Positions 53,223 through 62,695 of a stretch of 64,000 nucleotides of DNA are shown here, one piece after another (position 1 is the stretch's first letter; each line of letters starts with the position of its first letter). The notes beneath the pieces are model-generated. The model saw only the letters and a list, made by a program, of their open reading frames with translations. It had not been told where the DNA came from and did not search any database. The position numbers and the translations under genes were made by a program. Source of the stretch: JABFWF01 sp035539135 (lineage in GTDB: Bacteria; Pseudomonadota; Gammaproteobacteria; Xanthomonadales; Xanthomonadaceae); assembly GCA_035539135.1 (NCBI GenBank), contig DATLJD010000014.1, forward strand, positions 1 to 64,000. Direction: 5' to 3'.

Positions 53223-54109
53223 ATCACCCGAACGACAAGCGCGAAGAGGACAAGATCCTCGACCACACCCGCCGGCAGCTGTCGGCGCTGGTGGACGGCG
53301 AGCTGGCGCCCGACGAGGCGCGGTTCCTGCTGCGCCGGCTCGAGCACGACGCGGAACTGGCCGGCTGCTGGGAACGCTGGCAGCTGGCCGGCGAACTGCT
53401 GCGCGGCCGCGGCGGTGCGGTGCTGCCCACGGACTTCGCAGCGCGGATCGCGGTTGCGGTCGCCGGCGAAGCCGCGCCGGTCGCGCCGGCCGCGCGCCAG
53501 CGGCGCTGGCTGCACTGGGGCGGCGGTGCGATCGCCGCCTCGGTGGCCCTGGTCGCGCTGCTGATGGCGCGCCCGGCGGGCGAGCCCGGATCCACGCCAT
53601 CCTCCGCGCCCACGCCCGCGCTGGCCAGCAACGCGCCGGCCAGCCCGGCGCCCGCCCAGCCCGCGCCCACGCAGCCGGCCCCGCTGCCGCCGGCGCCGGA
53701 CACCGCCGGCCAGCTGGCGACGGCGGTCGCCGCGGCGGAAGTGCCGCGCCGGGTCGCCGCCGCGCGCCGCGGCAACGCCCAGGCCCAGCGCGCCGCGGCC
53801 CGCCTGCGCGAGCGCCGCGAGGCGCCGGTGGCGGTCGCCGCCGCCGCGGTCGAACCCGCGCGGGTCGCCGATCCGCACAATCCCTTCTCGCCGGACCACG
53901 TGCTGCCGCCGAGCCGTCCGTGGCCGCGTGCGCTGGTGCCGGGAATGGGCGCGGAAGGCGGTTTCACCGTGGAGTACGGCGGGCAGGCGCCTGCCCCCGG
54001 CTTCTATCCGTTCGCCCCCGGCGTGTTCCAGCCCCGCCGCGGCCTGGCGCCGCTGCCGGAACCGCCCGGAACCGCGCGCGCCGACGCCGGCGAGACCGAC
54101 GCGCCCTGA
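53219..54109 (+). CDS. rseA: Anti-sigma-E factor RseA (MucA-like)
   Basis: Membrane-spanning inhibitor of sigma-E, 296 aa. The N-terminal cytoplasmic domain (RRQLSALVDGELAPDEARFL, then CWERWQLAGELLRG) is the sigma-binding fold. A transmembrane helix follows at about 97-116 (GGAIAASVALVALLMA). The periplasmic part is Pro/Ala-rich and longer than in E. coli. Regulated proteolysis would release sigma-E. Start overlaps the rpoE stop (ATGA). Confidence 0.9.
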   Translation: MNHPNDKREEDKILDHTRRQLSALVDGELAPDEARFLLRRLEHDAELAGCWERWQLAGELLRGRGGAVLPTDFAARIAVAVAGEAAPVAPAARQRRWLHWGGGAIAASVALVALLMARPAGEPGSTPSSAPTPALASNAPASPAPAQPAPTQPAPLPPAPDTAGQLATAVAAAEVPRRVAAARRGNAQAQRAAARLRERREAPVAVAAAAVEPARVADPHNPFSPDHVLPPSRPWPRALVPGMGAEGGFTVEYGGQAPAPGFYPFAPGVFQPRRGLAPLPEPPGTARADAGETDAP

Positions 54110-54169
54110 TCGTTCCCCCGCGCCGGCCGCGCGCCGGCGCCAGCCCGTGTTCGTTGCAGAGGACCTCCG

Positions 54170-55678
54170 ATGCCCCGACTTTCCCTGTCCGCGATTCCTG
54201 CCGGCGTCCGCAGCCTGGCGCTGGTGGCGGTGACCGCCGCCGCGACCACCGCCGTGGTGCTGCCGGTCGCCACCGCCGAAACCCCCGCGCCGCAGGCGCC
54301 GGCGCCGCAACTGGTCCCGGGCCTGCCGGACTTCACCCAGCTGGTGCAGCAGGTCGGCCCCGGCGTAGTCAGCGTCGAGGCGGAGATCGGCGGCCGCGAA
54401 GTCGCGCGGCAGGTGCCGGACGAAGAGCAGGTCCCGGAATTCTTCCGCCGCTTCTTCGGCCCCGACCTGCCGTTCCCCGGCATGCCGGGGCCCGGGCCGC
54501 GCGGGCCGCAGGGCGTGTCGCTGGGCAGCGGCTTCATCATCTCCGCCGACGGCTACGTGCTGACCAACCACCACGTCGTCGACGGCGCCGACAAGGTCAC
54601 GGTCAAGCTGTCGGACCGCCGCGAGTTCACCGCCAAGGTCGTCGGCAGCGACCAGCAGTCCGACGTCGCCCTGCTCAAGATCGACGCCAAGGGCCTGCCG
54701 GCGCTGCGCATCGGCGACTCCGACGCGCTGCGCCCCGGCCAGTGGGTCGTCGCGATCGGTTCGCCGTTCGGCTTCGACCATTCGGTCACCGCCGGCATCG
54801 TCAGCGCGGTAGGCCGCGCCAATCCGTACGCCGACCAGCGCTACGTGCCCTTCATCCAGACCGACGTGGCGATCAACCGCGGCAATTCGGGCGGCCCGTT
54901 GCTCGACACCCGCGGCCAGGTGGTCGGCATCAACTCGCAGATCTTCAGCAACTCCGGCGGCTACATGGGCGTGAGCTTCGCGATCCCGATCGACATCGCG
55001 ATGAACGCCGTGCAGCAGCTGAAGGCGACCGGCAAGGTCCGGCGCGGCCAGATTGGCGTGCGCGTGCAGCAGATCGACGCCGAGCGCGCGCGCGGACTGA
55101 AGCTGCCCGACACTCGTGGCGCGCTGGTCGCCGCGGTCGAGCCGGGCAGCCCGGCCGAGAAGGCCGGGCTGGAGCCGGCGGACGTGATCCGCAGCTTCAA
55201 CGGCGTGGCCATCAACGAAGCCAGCGACCTGCCGCCGCTGGTTGGCGCGCAGGCGCCGGGCAGCCGCGCCACCCTGGGCGTGTTCCGCGACGGCAAGACC
55301 CGCGAGATCACGGTGACCCTGGGCGCGCTGGACGAGGCCGTCGCCGACGCGCCGGCGCGGCCCGGCGCCGGCGCGGGCACGGCCGACAACCCGCTGGGCA
55401 TCGTCACCCAGCCGCTGGACGCCGCCGACCGCAAGCGGCTCGGCCTGGGCGCGGACGAGGGCGTCGCCGTGGTCCGGATCAACGGCATGGCGGCGCGCGC
55501 CGCCGGCCTGCAGCCCGGCGACGTGATCCTGCAGGTGGGCCGCAGCAAGGTCGGCAGCCCGGCCCAGCTCGACCGCCTGCTCGCCGACGTCGAGCCCGGG
55601 CAGACGGTGATGCTGCTGGTGCGCAACGCCGCGGGCCGCGGCTTCATCGCGGTGACCCCGCGCGCCGCGGAGGAGTGA
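54170..55678 (+). CDS. Periplasmic serine protease, DegP/MucD family
   Basis: DO-type protease-chaperone of 502 aa for misfolded envelope proteins. It has an exported N-terminus (TM-like stretch ending VATAETPA), a trypsin-like domain with His135 (NHHVVDG), Asp165 (SDVALLK) and Ser240 (RGNSGGPL), and two PDZ domains (about 285-375 and 395-500). The rpoE-rseA context makes it MucD-like, probably in the sigma-E regulon. Confidence 0.95.
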   Translation: MPRLSLSAIPAGVRSLALVAVTAAATTAVVLPVATAETPAPQAPAPQLVPGLPDFTQLVQQVGPGVVSVEAEIGGREVARQVPDEEQVPEFFRRFFGPDLPFPGMPGPGPRGPQGVSLGSGFIISADGYVLTNHHVVDGADKVTVKLSDRREFTAKVVGSDQQSDVALLKIDAKGLPALRIGDSDALRPGQWVVAIGSPFGFDHSVTAGIVSAVGRANPYADQRYVPFIQTDVAINRGNSGGPLLDTRGQVVGINSQIFSNSGGYMGVSFAIPIDIAMNAVQQLKATGKVRRGQIGVRVQQIDAERARGLKLPDTRGALVAAVEPGSPAEKAGLEPADVIRSFNGVAINEASDLPPLVGAQAPGSRATLGVFRDGKTREITVTLGALDEAVADAPARPGAGAGTADNPLGIVTQPLDAADRKRLGLGADEGVAVVRINGMAARAAGLQPGDVILQVGRSKVGSPAQLDRLLADVEPGQTVMLLVRNAAGRGFIAVTPRAAEE

Positions 55679-55687
55679 CTGAACACG

Positions 55688-55711
55688 AGGGCCGCGCACC
55701 GGCGCGGCCCT
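55688..55711 (+). terminator. Terminator after the degP-like gene
   Basis: Perfect 10-bp stem AGGGCCGCGC / GCGCGGCCCT with loop ACCG, 10 nt after the stop codon, followed by TTCC. The T-run is weak. Confidence 0.6.
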
Positions 55712-55745
55712 TCCGCTTCCGGCGGGTGGTCGCGGCGCGCCATGC

Positions 55746-55751
55746 GATAAT
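55746..55751 (+). promoter_or_regulatory. Extended -10 candidate for lepA
   Basis: TGC-GATAAT, an extended -10 form, lies 48 nt before the lepA start, after the degP terminator. No good -35 is seen, which is tolerable for extended -10 promoters. Confidence 0.4.
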
Positions 55752-55799
55752 GCCGCGTTTGCCACTCTTCGCGGCGTCCGCCGCATCGCCGCCGGCCCA

Positions 55800-57590
<1,791 letters not shown>

Positions 57591-57734
57591 CGGGGGACGG
57601 GGCATCGCCGGGGCGGGCGCGTTGAACCAAACGGGTCCGTCGCCGGTCGGCAGGAACGGGGCCGGTGCCTGCTGGCGCCCGTCGTCGCGATGGCCGTTTC
57701 CCTTTTCCGATTTCCCCGCTCCGAAGGAGCACCG

Positions 57735-58517
57735 ATGCGCTGGTTCGAAATCATCCTCGTCGCCCTGACCCTGGCCAGCGGCCTGATCTGGTTGCTCGAC
57801 AAGCTGTTCCTCGCCCGTCGCCGCGCCGAGCGCGCGGGGCTGCTGGAGCCGAAGGAACCGATGCTGGTCGACTACGCCAAGGCCTTCTTCCCGGTGCTCG
57901 CGGTGGTGCTGGTGCTGCGCAGCTGGGTCGCCGAGCCCTTCCGCATCCCGTCCAGCTCGATGACGCCGACACTGCTGATCGGTGACTTCATCCTGGTCAA
58001 CAAGTTCGCCTACGGCCTGCGCCTGCCGATCAGCAACCGCAAGTTCCTGTCCATCGGCGAGCCCGAGCGCGGCGACGTGGTGGTGTTCCGTCCGCCCCAG
58101 CATCCCGACCAGGACTGGATCAAGCGCGTCATGGGCGTGCCGGGCGACACCATCGCCTACCGCGACAACACGGTCTGGCTCAACGGCAAGCCGCTGCGCT
58201 ACGTGGCGCGCGGCCAGTACGTGGGCGAGGGCCGCAACGCCGACGCGACCGGCGCGCGCGTGCTGACCGAGGAGCTGCCGGGCCGCCCGCACCCGGTCCT
58301 GGAACGCGACGACCTGCCGTTCTTCCCCCAGGGAGAGGGCGAATGGACGGTGCCCGCCGGGCACTATTTCGTCATGGGCGACAATCGTGATAATAGCGAG
58401 GACAGTCGCTTCTGGGGCTTCCTGCCCGAGGCGAACCTCAGGGGCAAGGCCTTCCTGGTGTGGATGCACTGGGACGGCGGGGTGGAGTTCGACCGGATCG
58501 GCAGCAACATCCCGTAG
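57735..58517 (+). CDS. lepB: Signal peptidase I
   Basis: Membrane-bound leader peptidase of 260 aa that cleaves Sec and Tat signal peptides. Two N-terminal transmembrane helices (IILVALTLASGLIWLL and FFPVLAVVLVLRSWV), Ser75 in IPSSSMTPTLL and Lys130 in DWIKRVMGVPGD form the Ser-Lys dyad; GDNRDNSEDSRFWG is box E. AAGGAG 7 nt before the ATG sets the start. Confidence 0.97.
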   Translation: MRWFEIILVALTLASGLIWLLDKLFLARRRAERAGLLEPKEPMLVDYAKAFFPVLAVVLVLRSWVAEPFRIPSSSMTPTLLIGDFILVNKFAYGLRLPISNRKFLSIGEPERGDVVVFRPPQHPDQDWIKRVMGVPGDTIAYRDNTVWLNGKPLRYVARGQYVGEGRNADATGARVLTEELPGRPHPVLERDDLPFFPQGEGEWTVPAGHYFVMGDNRDNSEDSRFWGFLPEANLRGKAFLVWMHWDGGVEFDRIGSNIP

Positions 58518-58548
58518 CTGCGATCCGCCAAGCCGGGGAGGGGCAACG

Positions 58549-58926
58549 ATGAAGCGCGCGCAAGGCGGCATGACCCTGATCGGGTTCCTGATCGTGCTGG
58601 CGGTGGTGGGCCTGTTCGCCTACATCGGCATGAAACTGTTCCCGATGTATTCGGAGTACTACGCGGTCAAGCAGGCGCTCAAGGGCCTGTCCGCCGAACC
58701 CGGCATCGCCAACACCGACCCGGCGAAGATCCAGGACCTGTTCTTCCGCCGGCTGTACATCAGCTACGCCGAGGACGTGAAGCCCGAGCACGTCAAGATC
58801 GAGCGCATCGACGCCGGCTGGAAGATGACGGTGTCCTACGAGGTGCGTCGACCGCTGATCTACAACCTCGACGTGGTCGGCAAGTTCGACGCCAGCGAGA
58901 ACCTGACGCGGCGTGGACCGGACTGA
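58549..58926 (+). CDS. DUF4845 membrane protein
   Basis: Uncharacterised 125-aa protein usually found between lepB and rnc in Xanthomonadaceae and pseudomonads. The N-terminus MKRAQGGMTLIGFLIVLAVV resembles a type IV pilin-like signal (GMTLIGFL), and the rest is a small periplasmic domain with YYAVKQALKGLS and DVVGKFDASENL. Its 3' end overlaps the rnc GTG start by 14 nt. Confidence 0.85.
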   Translation: MKRAQGGMTLIGFLIVLAVVGLFAYIGMKLFPMYSEYYAVKQALKGLSAEPGIANTDPAKIQDLFFRRLYISYAEDVKPEHVKIERIDAGWKMTVSYEVRRPLIYNLDVVGKFDASENLTRRGPD

Positions 58927-59602
58927 TCCGGCACCGGTCGCGTTCGGCGGCCACGCCTTCGCCGAGCCCGCCCTGCTGGCGCAGGCGCTGCGCCACCGCA
59001 GCGCCGGCAGCCCGCACAACGAGCGGCTGGAATTCCTCGGCGACGCGCTGCTCAACCTGATCATCGCCGAGCAGCTGCACCAGCGCTGGCCGAAGGCCGA
59101 CGAGGGCGCGATGACGCGGGCCCGCGCGGAGCTGGTGCGCGAATCGACCCTCGCCACGATCGCGCGCGGCCTGGAGCTCGGCAGCCGGCTGATCCTCGGT
59201 CCCGGGGAGCTGAAGTCCGGCGGCCATCGGCGCGACTCCATCCTCGCCGACGCGCTGGAGGCGGTGATCGCCGCGCTCTACCTCGATGCCGGTTTCGACG
59301 CCTGCCGCCGGATCGTCCTGCCCTGGTTCGAGCCGCTGCTGGCGGCGCTGCCGCCGCTGCACCAGGTGGGCAAGGACGCCAAGACCCGCCTGCAGGAGTG
59401 GTTGCAGGCGCGGCAGAAGCCGCTGCCGGTGTACGCGCTGGTGGAGGAGGGCGGCGAGGAGCACGCGCGCGTGTTCCGGGTGTCCTGCACGCTGGAAGCG
59501 CCGGCGCTGGTCACCGAAGGCGAGGGCAGTTCCCGCCGCGCCGCCGAGCAGGCCGCCGCCGAGGCGGCGCTGGCGGTGCTGGAGACACCGGCGGCCGGAT
59601 AG
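58913..59602 (+). CDS. rnc: Ribonuclease III
   Basis: Double-strand-specific RNase of 229 aa for rRNA and mRNA processing. The signature NERLEFLGDALLNLIIA (about 40-56) and the DSILADALEAVIAALYLDAG segment carry the acidic catalytic residues; the dsRNA-binding domain is at about 155-225 (DAKTRLQEWLQ, GSSRRAAEQAAAEAAL). Starts at GTG inside the DUF4845 gene. In relatives era follows directly; here a 483-bp repeat-filled gap intervenes. Confidence 0.96.
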   Translation: MDRTDPAPVAFGGHAFAEPALLAQALRHRSAGSPHNERLEFLGDALLNLIIAEQLHQRWPKADEGAMTRARAELVRESTLATIARGLELGSRLILGPGELKSGGHRRDSILADALEAVIAALYLDAGFDACRRIVLPWFEPLLAALPPLHQVGKDAKTRLQEWLQARQKPLPVYALVEEGGEEHARVFRVSCTLEAPALVTEGEGSSRRAAEQAAAEAALAVLETPAAG

Positions 59603-59678
59603 GGGCCTGCTCGAGAACGGCATGGGCCGCAGGCCACGGCCTTCTTTGGCGAACGGCAGGTGGTCCTTGTCCGCGCGA

Positions 59679-60057
59679 GCGCGCCGGGCGAGAGGCAGGC
59701 AGGACACGCCGTGAATCCGTCCATGGAGGCTCGGATGCGCCATCCATGGCGCATACGGTCCTGCCTGCCTCTCCCACCCGACGCGCCCCAACCACTCCCG
59801 CGCTCGTTCAGCGGAGCAAGCTCCGCTCTACGGCAAGCAGCGAGGATCTGTCCGAGCGACCGGGAGGGCGGGGTGTTGCGTCAGCGCGCCATGGATGGCG
59901 CGCGCCCCGCATCGGGACAGGGTGAGCACGGGCGGCTCGCGCGGCATCGCCGCGCGCCCGTGCGAACGCCCGGCGCGCTGCGCCGGGCCGGGGGAGCCGC
60001 GCAGCGGCGCTCCTGCCAAGGGGAAAAGCAATACCCCCGTCCTCCCGGGCGGGCCCA
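59679..60057 (-). repeat. Composite palindromic repeat, copy 5, inverted relative to copy 1
   Basis: Read on the minus strand it has the same modules in the same order as positions 1-356: long hairpin (59679-59786), one arm of the AGCGGAGC module (about 59811-59833), the CCATGGATGG hairpin (59889-59898) and the GC hairpin near 59975-59996. About 50 bp beyond the window-start unit (60008-60057) match 17582-17634. It is shorter than copy 1 by one 38-bp arm-plus-loop. Confidence 0.85.
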
Positions 60058-60073
60058 GGACGCCACCACCGCC

Positions 60074-60079
60074 TACAAT
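60074..60079 (+). promoter_or_regulatory. -10 element of a leaderless era promoter
   Basis: TACAAT (5 of 6 matches) ends 6 nt before the era ATG at 60086. No -35 is seen. It lies just past the repeat that splits era from rnc. Confidence 0.5.
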
Positions 60080-60085
60080 CCCCGC

Positions 60086-60997
60086 ATGAGCGAAACGCCT
60101 TTCCGTGCCGGCCAGGTCGCCGTCATCGGCCGTCCCAACGTCGGCAAGTCCACCCTGGTCAACGCGCTGGTCGGGGCCAAGGTCAGCATCACCTCCAACC
60201 GGCCGCAGACCACCCGGCACCGGCTGCTCGGCATCGCCACCTTCCCGCACGGGCAGTTGCTGCTGGTCGATACCCCCGGCATCCACCGCGAACAGGGCAA
60301 CAGGGCCTCGTCCTCGGCGATGCACCGCTGGATGAACCGCGCCGCCCGCGGCGCGCTGGAGGGCGTGGACGCCGCCGCGCTGGTGATCGAGGCCGGGCGC
60401 TGGGACGAGGAGGACACGCTCGCCTACGAGGCGCTGCGCGCAGCGGGCGTGCCGGTGGTGCTGGTGGTCAACCAGGTCGACCGGATCAAGGAGAAGGCGG
60501 CGCTGCTGCCGTTCCTGGCCCAGGTCAGCGACGGGCGCGAGTTCGCCGCGGTGCATCCGGTCTCGGCCCTCAAGCGCAAGGGGCTGGAGGCGCTGGTGGA
60601 CGACCTGCTCAAGCTCGTGCCCGAGCAGCCCGCGCCGTACGCCGAGGACGAGATCACCGACAAGAGCCAGCGCTTCCTCGCCGGTGAACTGGTGCGCGAG
60701 CAGCTGATGCGCCAGCTCGGCGCGGAACTGCCCTACGCCACCACGGTGGAGATCGAGCGCTTCGAGGTCGACGGCAGGATGCTGCGCATCGGCGCGGTGA
60801 TCTGGGTCGAGCGCGACGGCCAGAAGGCGATCGTGATCGGCAAGGGCGGCAGCCGCCTGCGCGACATCGGCAGCCGTGCGCGCGAGCAGATGGAGCGCCT
60901 GTTCGACGCCAAGGTGTTCCTCGAGACATGGGTGCGCGTGCGCGCCGGCTGGTCCGACGACGAAGCCGCGTTGCGCGCATTCGGTTACCACGACTGA
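60086..60997 (+). CDS. era: GTPase Era
   Basis: Ras-like GTPase of 303 aa for 16S rRNA maturation and 30S assembly. G1 GRPNVGKSTLVN, G2 SNRPQTTRHRLLG, G3 DTPGIH, G4 NQVDRIK and the C-terminal KH domain with VIWVERDGQKAIVIGKGG are visible. No ribosome-binding site; the start is supported by the -10 element 7 nt upstream. Confidence 0.97.
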   Translation: MSETPFRAGQVAVIGRPNVGKSTLVNALVGAKVSITSNRPQTTRHRLLGIATFPHGQLLLVDTPGIHREQGNRASSSAMHRWMNRAARGALEGVDAAALVIEAGRWDEEDTLAYEALRAAGVPVVLVVNQVDRIKEKAALLPFLAQVSDGREFAAVHPVSALKRKGLEALVDDLLKLVPEQPAPYAEDEITDKSQRFLAGELVREQLMRQLGAELPYATTVEIERFEVDGRMLRIGAVIWVERDGQKAIVIGKGGSRLRDIGSRAREQMERLFDAKVFLETWVRVRAGWSDDEAALRAFGYHD

Positions 60998-61051
60998 GCC
61001 GGCCGCGCGTCCATCCGCAGTACGCGCATCCGGGGGGTGAGGACCTCGCGC

Positions 61052-61163
61052 CGCGCCGGACGGGAGAGCCCGGCAAGCCATGCCGTCGTGAATGCATCCC
61101 TGTAGGCTCGGATGCGGCATCCATGCCGCATACGTTCCCGCCAACCTCTTCCGCCCGGCGCGC
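61052..61163 (-). repeat. Dispersed long hairpin repeat, copy 6, degenerate
   Basis: Inverted relative to copy 1 and more diverged in the arms. The inner stem still pairs and has the TGCGGCA/TGCCGCA version seen in copy 4. It lies between era and recO and occupies most of the 175-bp gap, ending about 10 bp before the recO start. Confidence 0.7.
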
Positions 61164-61172
61164 CCCTGCCTC

Positions 61173-61898
61173 ATGCGCTACACCGCCGAACCCGCCTATG
61201 TCCTGCACGTCCGGCCCTGGCGCGAGACCAGCCTGCTGGTCGAGGTGCTGAGCGCGGAACACGGGCGGCTCGGCCTGCTCGCGCGCGGCGTGCAGGGCCC
61301 GAAGCGGCAGCTGTTGCGGGCGGCGCTGCAGCCGCTGCAATGCATCCGCTTCGACGCCGTCCAGCACGGCGAGCTCGCGCAGCTGCGCGCCGCCGAGGCG
61401 CAGGATGCCGCGCCGGCGCTGGCGGGCGAGGCCACGTTGGCGGCGTTCTATGTCAACGAGCTGGTGCTGCGCCTGGCGCCGCGCCACGATCCGCTGCCGG
61501 AACTGTTCGACGCTTACGGCGAGATGCGCGCGCGGCTCGGCGCGGGCGAGCCGCTGGCCTGGACTCTGCGCCGGTTCGAGCGCGACCTGCTCGCCGCGAT
61601 CGGCTTCGGCCTGGCCTTCGACGTCGATGGCGACGGCGCGCCGATCGATCCCGCCGCGCGCTACCGGCTGGAGCCCGAGCATGGCGCGCGCCGCCTGCTC
61701 AGCGACCGCGGCCAAGACGAGCGCAGCGCCGCAGCGACCGGGCGCGCGCTGCTCGCCCTCGCGCGCGACGAAGCGCCGCCCCCCGATGACCTCGCCGGCC
61801 TGCGCCGCGCGCTGCGTGCGGTGCTCGCCCACCACCTCGGCGGGCGCGGGCTGAAGTCGTGGGAGATGATGGGCGAGCTGGCGCGGCTGGGTCGCTGA
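61173..61898 (+). CDS. recO: DNA repair protein RecO
   Basis: RecFOR-pathway protein of 241 aa. An OB-fold N-terminus (AYVLHVRPWRETSLLVEVLS and GLLARGVQGPKRQLLRAALQP) precedes a helical region with FYVNELVLRLAPRHDPLPELF and a C-terminal SWEMMGELARLG. The usual zinc Cys are absent, as in other gammaproteobacterial RecO. The start MRYTAEPAYVLH is taken because the upstream extension reads through the repeat. Confidence 0.93.
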   Translation: MRYTAEPAYVLHVRPWRETSLLVEVLSAEHGRLGLLARGVQGPKRQLLRAALQPLQCIRFDAVQHGELAQLRAAEAQDAAPALAGEATLAAFYVNELVLRLAPRHDPLPELFDAYGEMRARLGAGEPLAWTLRRFERDLLAAIGFGLAFDVDGDGAPIDPAARYRLEPEHGARRLLSDRGQDERSAAATGRALLALARDEAPPPDDLAGLRRALRAVLAHHLGGRGLKSWEMMGELARLGR

Positions 61899-61927
61899 GC
61901 AGGGGCCTCGCGCGTGGCGCGCGGTGG

Positions 61928-62656
61928 CTAGCCGGGCCCCGTGCCGCCGTCGCCCAGGGCGTCCTCGACCGCCTCGTCGAAGCGGCGCAATGCCGCCGGC
62001 GAGCCGGGCGCCTGCTGCAGCGATTGCACCGCCTGCGCCAGCCGCGCCGCGCCCACGAAGCCGCAGCTCGCGCGCAGCCGGTGCAGCACCCGGCCGGCGC
62101 CGTCCGCGTCGCCGGCGGCGACGGCGGCGCCGACCGCAAGCCGCTGCGCCGGCAATTCGTCCAGGAACAGCCGGCGCAATGCGGTGACGTGCGCGCGTTC
62201 GCCCTTGAGCGCGGCGAGCGCCGCGTCGTCGTCCCACACCGGCAACTTGCCGCCGGGAGGAGGCGTGTCGGCGTCGACTGCGCCGGATTCGCCGAGCGCA
62301 CGCCGGATCGCCGCCTGCAGCGCGCCGGGCGCGATCGGCTTGCTCAGGACCTCGGCGAAGCCGGCGGCGAGCAGGCGGTCGAGCTCCGCGCGGTCGTGGC
62401 TGGCGGTATGCGCGAGCGCCGGCGCCGCGCCGTCCTCGCGCAGCTGCGCCAGCAGGTCGGCGCCGCTGCCGTCGGGCAGGTTGGCGTCGATCAGCCACGC
62501 CGCGTGCTGCGCGCCTGCCGCGAGCCGGCGCGCCTGCGCGCAGTCGGCGGCGGCGTCGACCACGGCAGGCAGGGCCTCGATCGCCGCGGCCAGGAAGGCG
62601 CGGCTGACCGGATCGTCCTCCACCAGCAGGATCCTCGGAAGGGGCGTCGCGGGCAT
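61928..62656 (-). CDS. Receiver-Hpt phosphorelay protein
   Basis: Two-component protein of 242 aa with an N-terminal receiver (EDD near residue 13-15, phospho-acceptor Asp in LIDANLPDGSG at about 57, Lys in LSKPI) and a C-terminal Hpt domain whose His lies in LHRLRASCGFVGA at about 195. No DNA-binding output and no kinase neighbour. It could link a hybrid kinase such as the one at 5814 to a response regulator elsewhere. Divergent from the gene at 62696, with 39 bp between. Confidence 0.85.
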   Translation of the reverse strand: MPATPLPRILLVEDDPVSRAFLAAAIEALPAVVDAAADCAQARRLAAGAQHAAWLIDANLPDGSGADLLAQLREDGAAPALAHTASHDRAELDRLLAAGFAEVLSKPIAPGALQAAIRRALGESGAVDADTPPPGGKLPVWDDDAALAALKGERAHVTALRRLFLDELPAQRLAVGAAVAAGDADGAGRVLHRLRASCGFVGAARLAQAVQSLQQAPGSPAALRRFDEAVEDALGDGGTGPG

Positions 62657-62683
62657 GGCGCTGGCCAGTCGGGCGGGTGCCGT

Positions 62684-62689
62684 TATGCT
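62684..62689 (+). promoter_or_regulatory. -10 element of a leaderless promoter
   Basis: TATGCT (4 of 6 matches) ends 6 nt before the ATG at 62696. No Shine-Dalgarno or -35 is visible. Confidence 0.4.
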
Positions 62690-62695
62690 GCAGCG

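Larger units (their letters stand above)
59603..60085. other. 483-bp repeat-filled gap between rnc and era
   Basis: No gene is supported. It contains the inverted composite repeat (59679-60057) and the era -10 element (60074-60079). Frames that cross it and join era or antisense strands look spurious. Confidence 0.75.
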
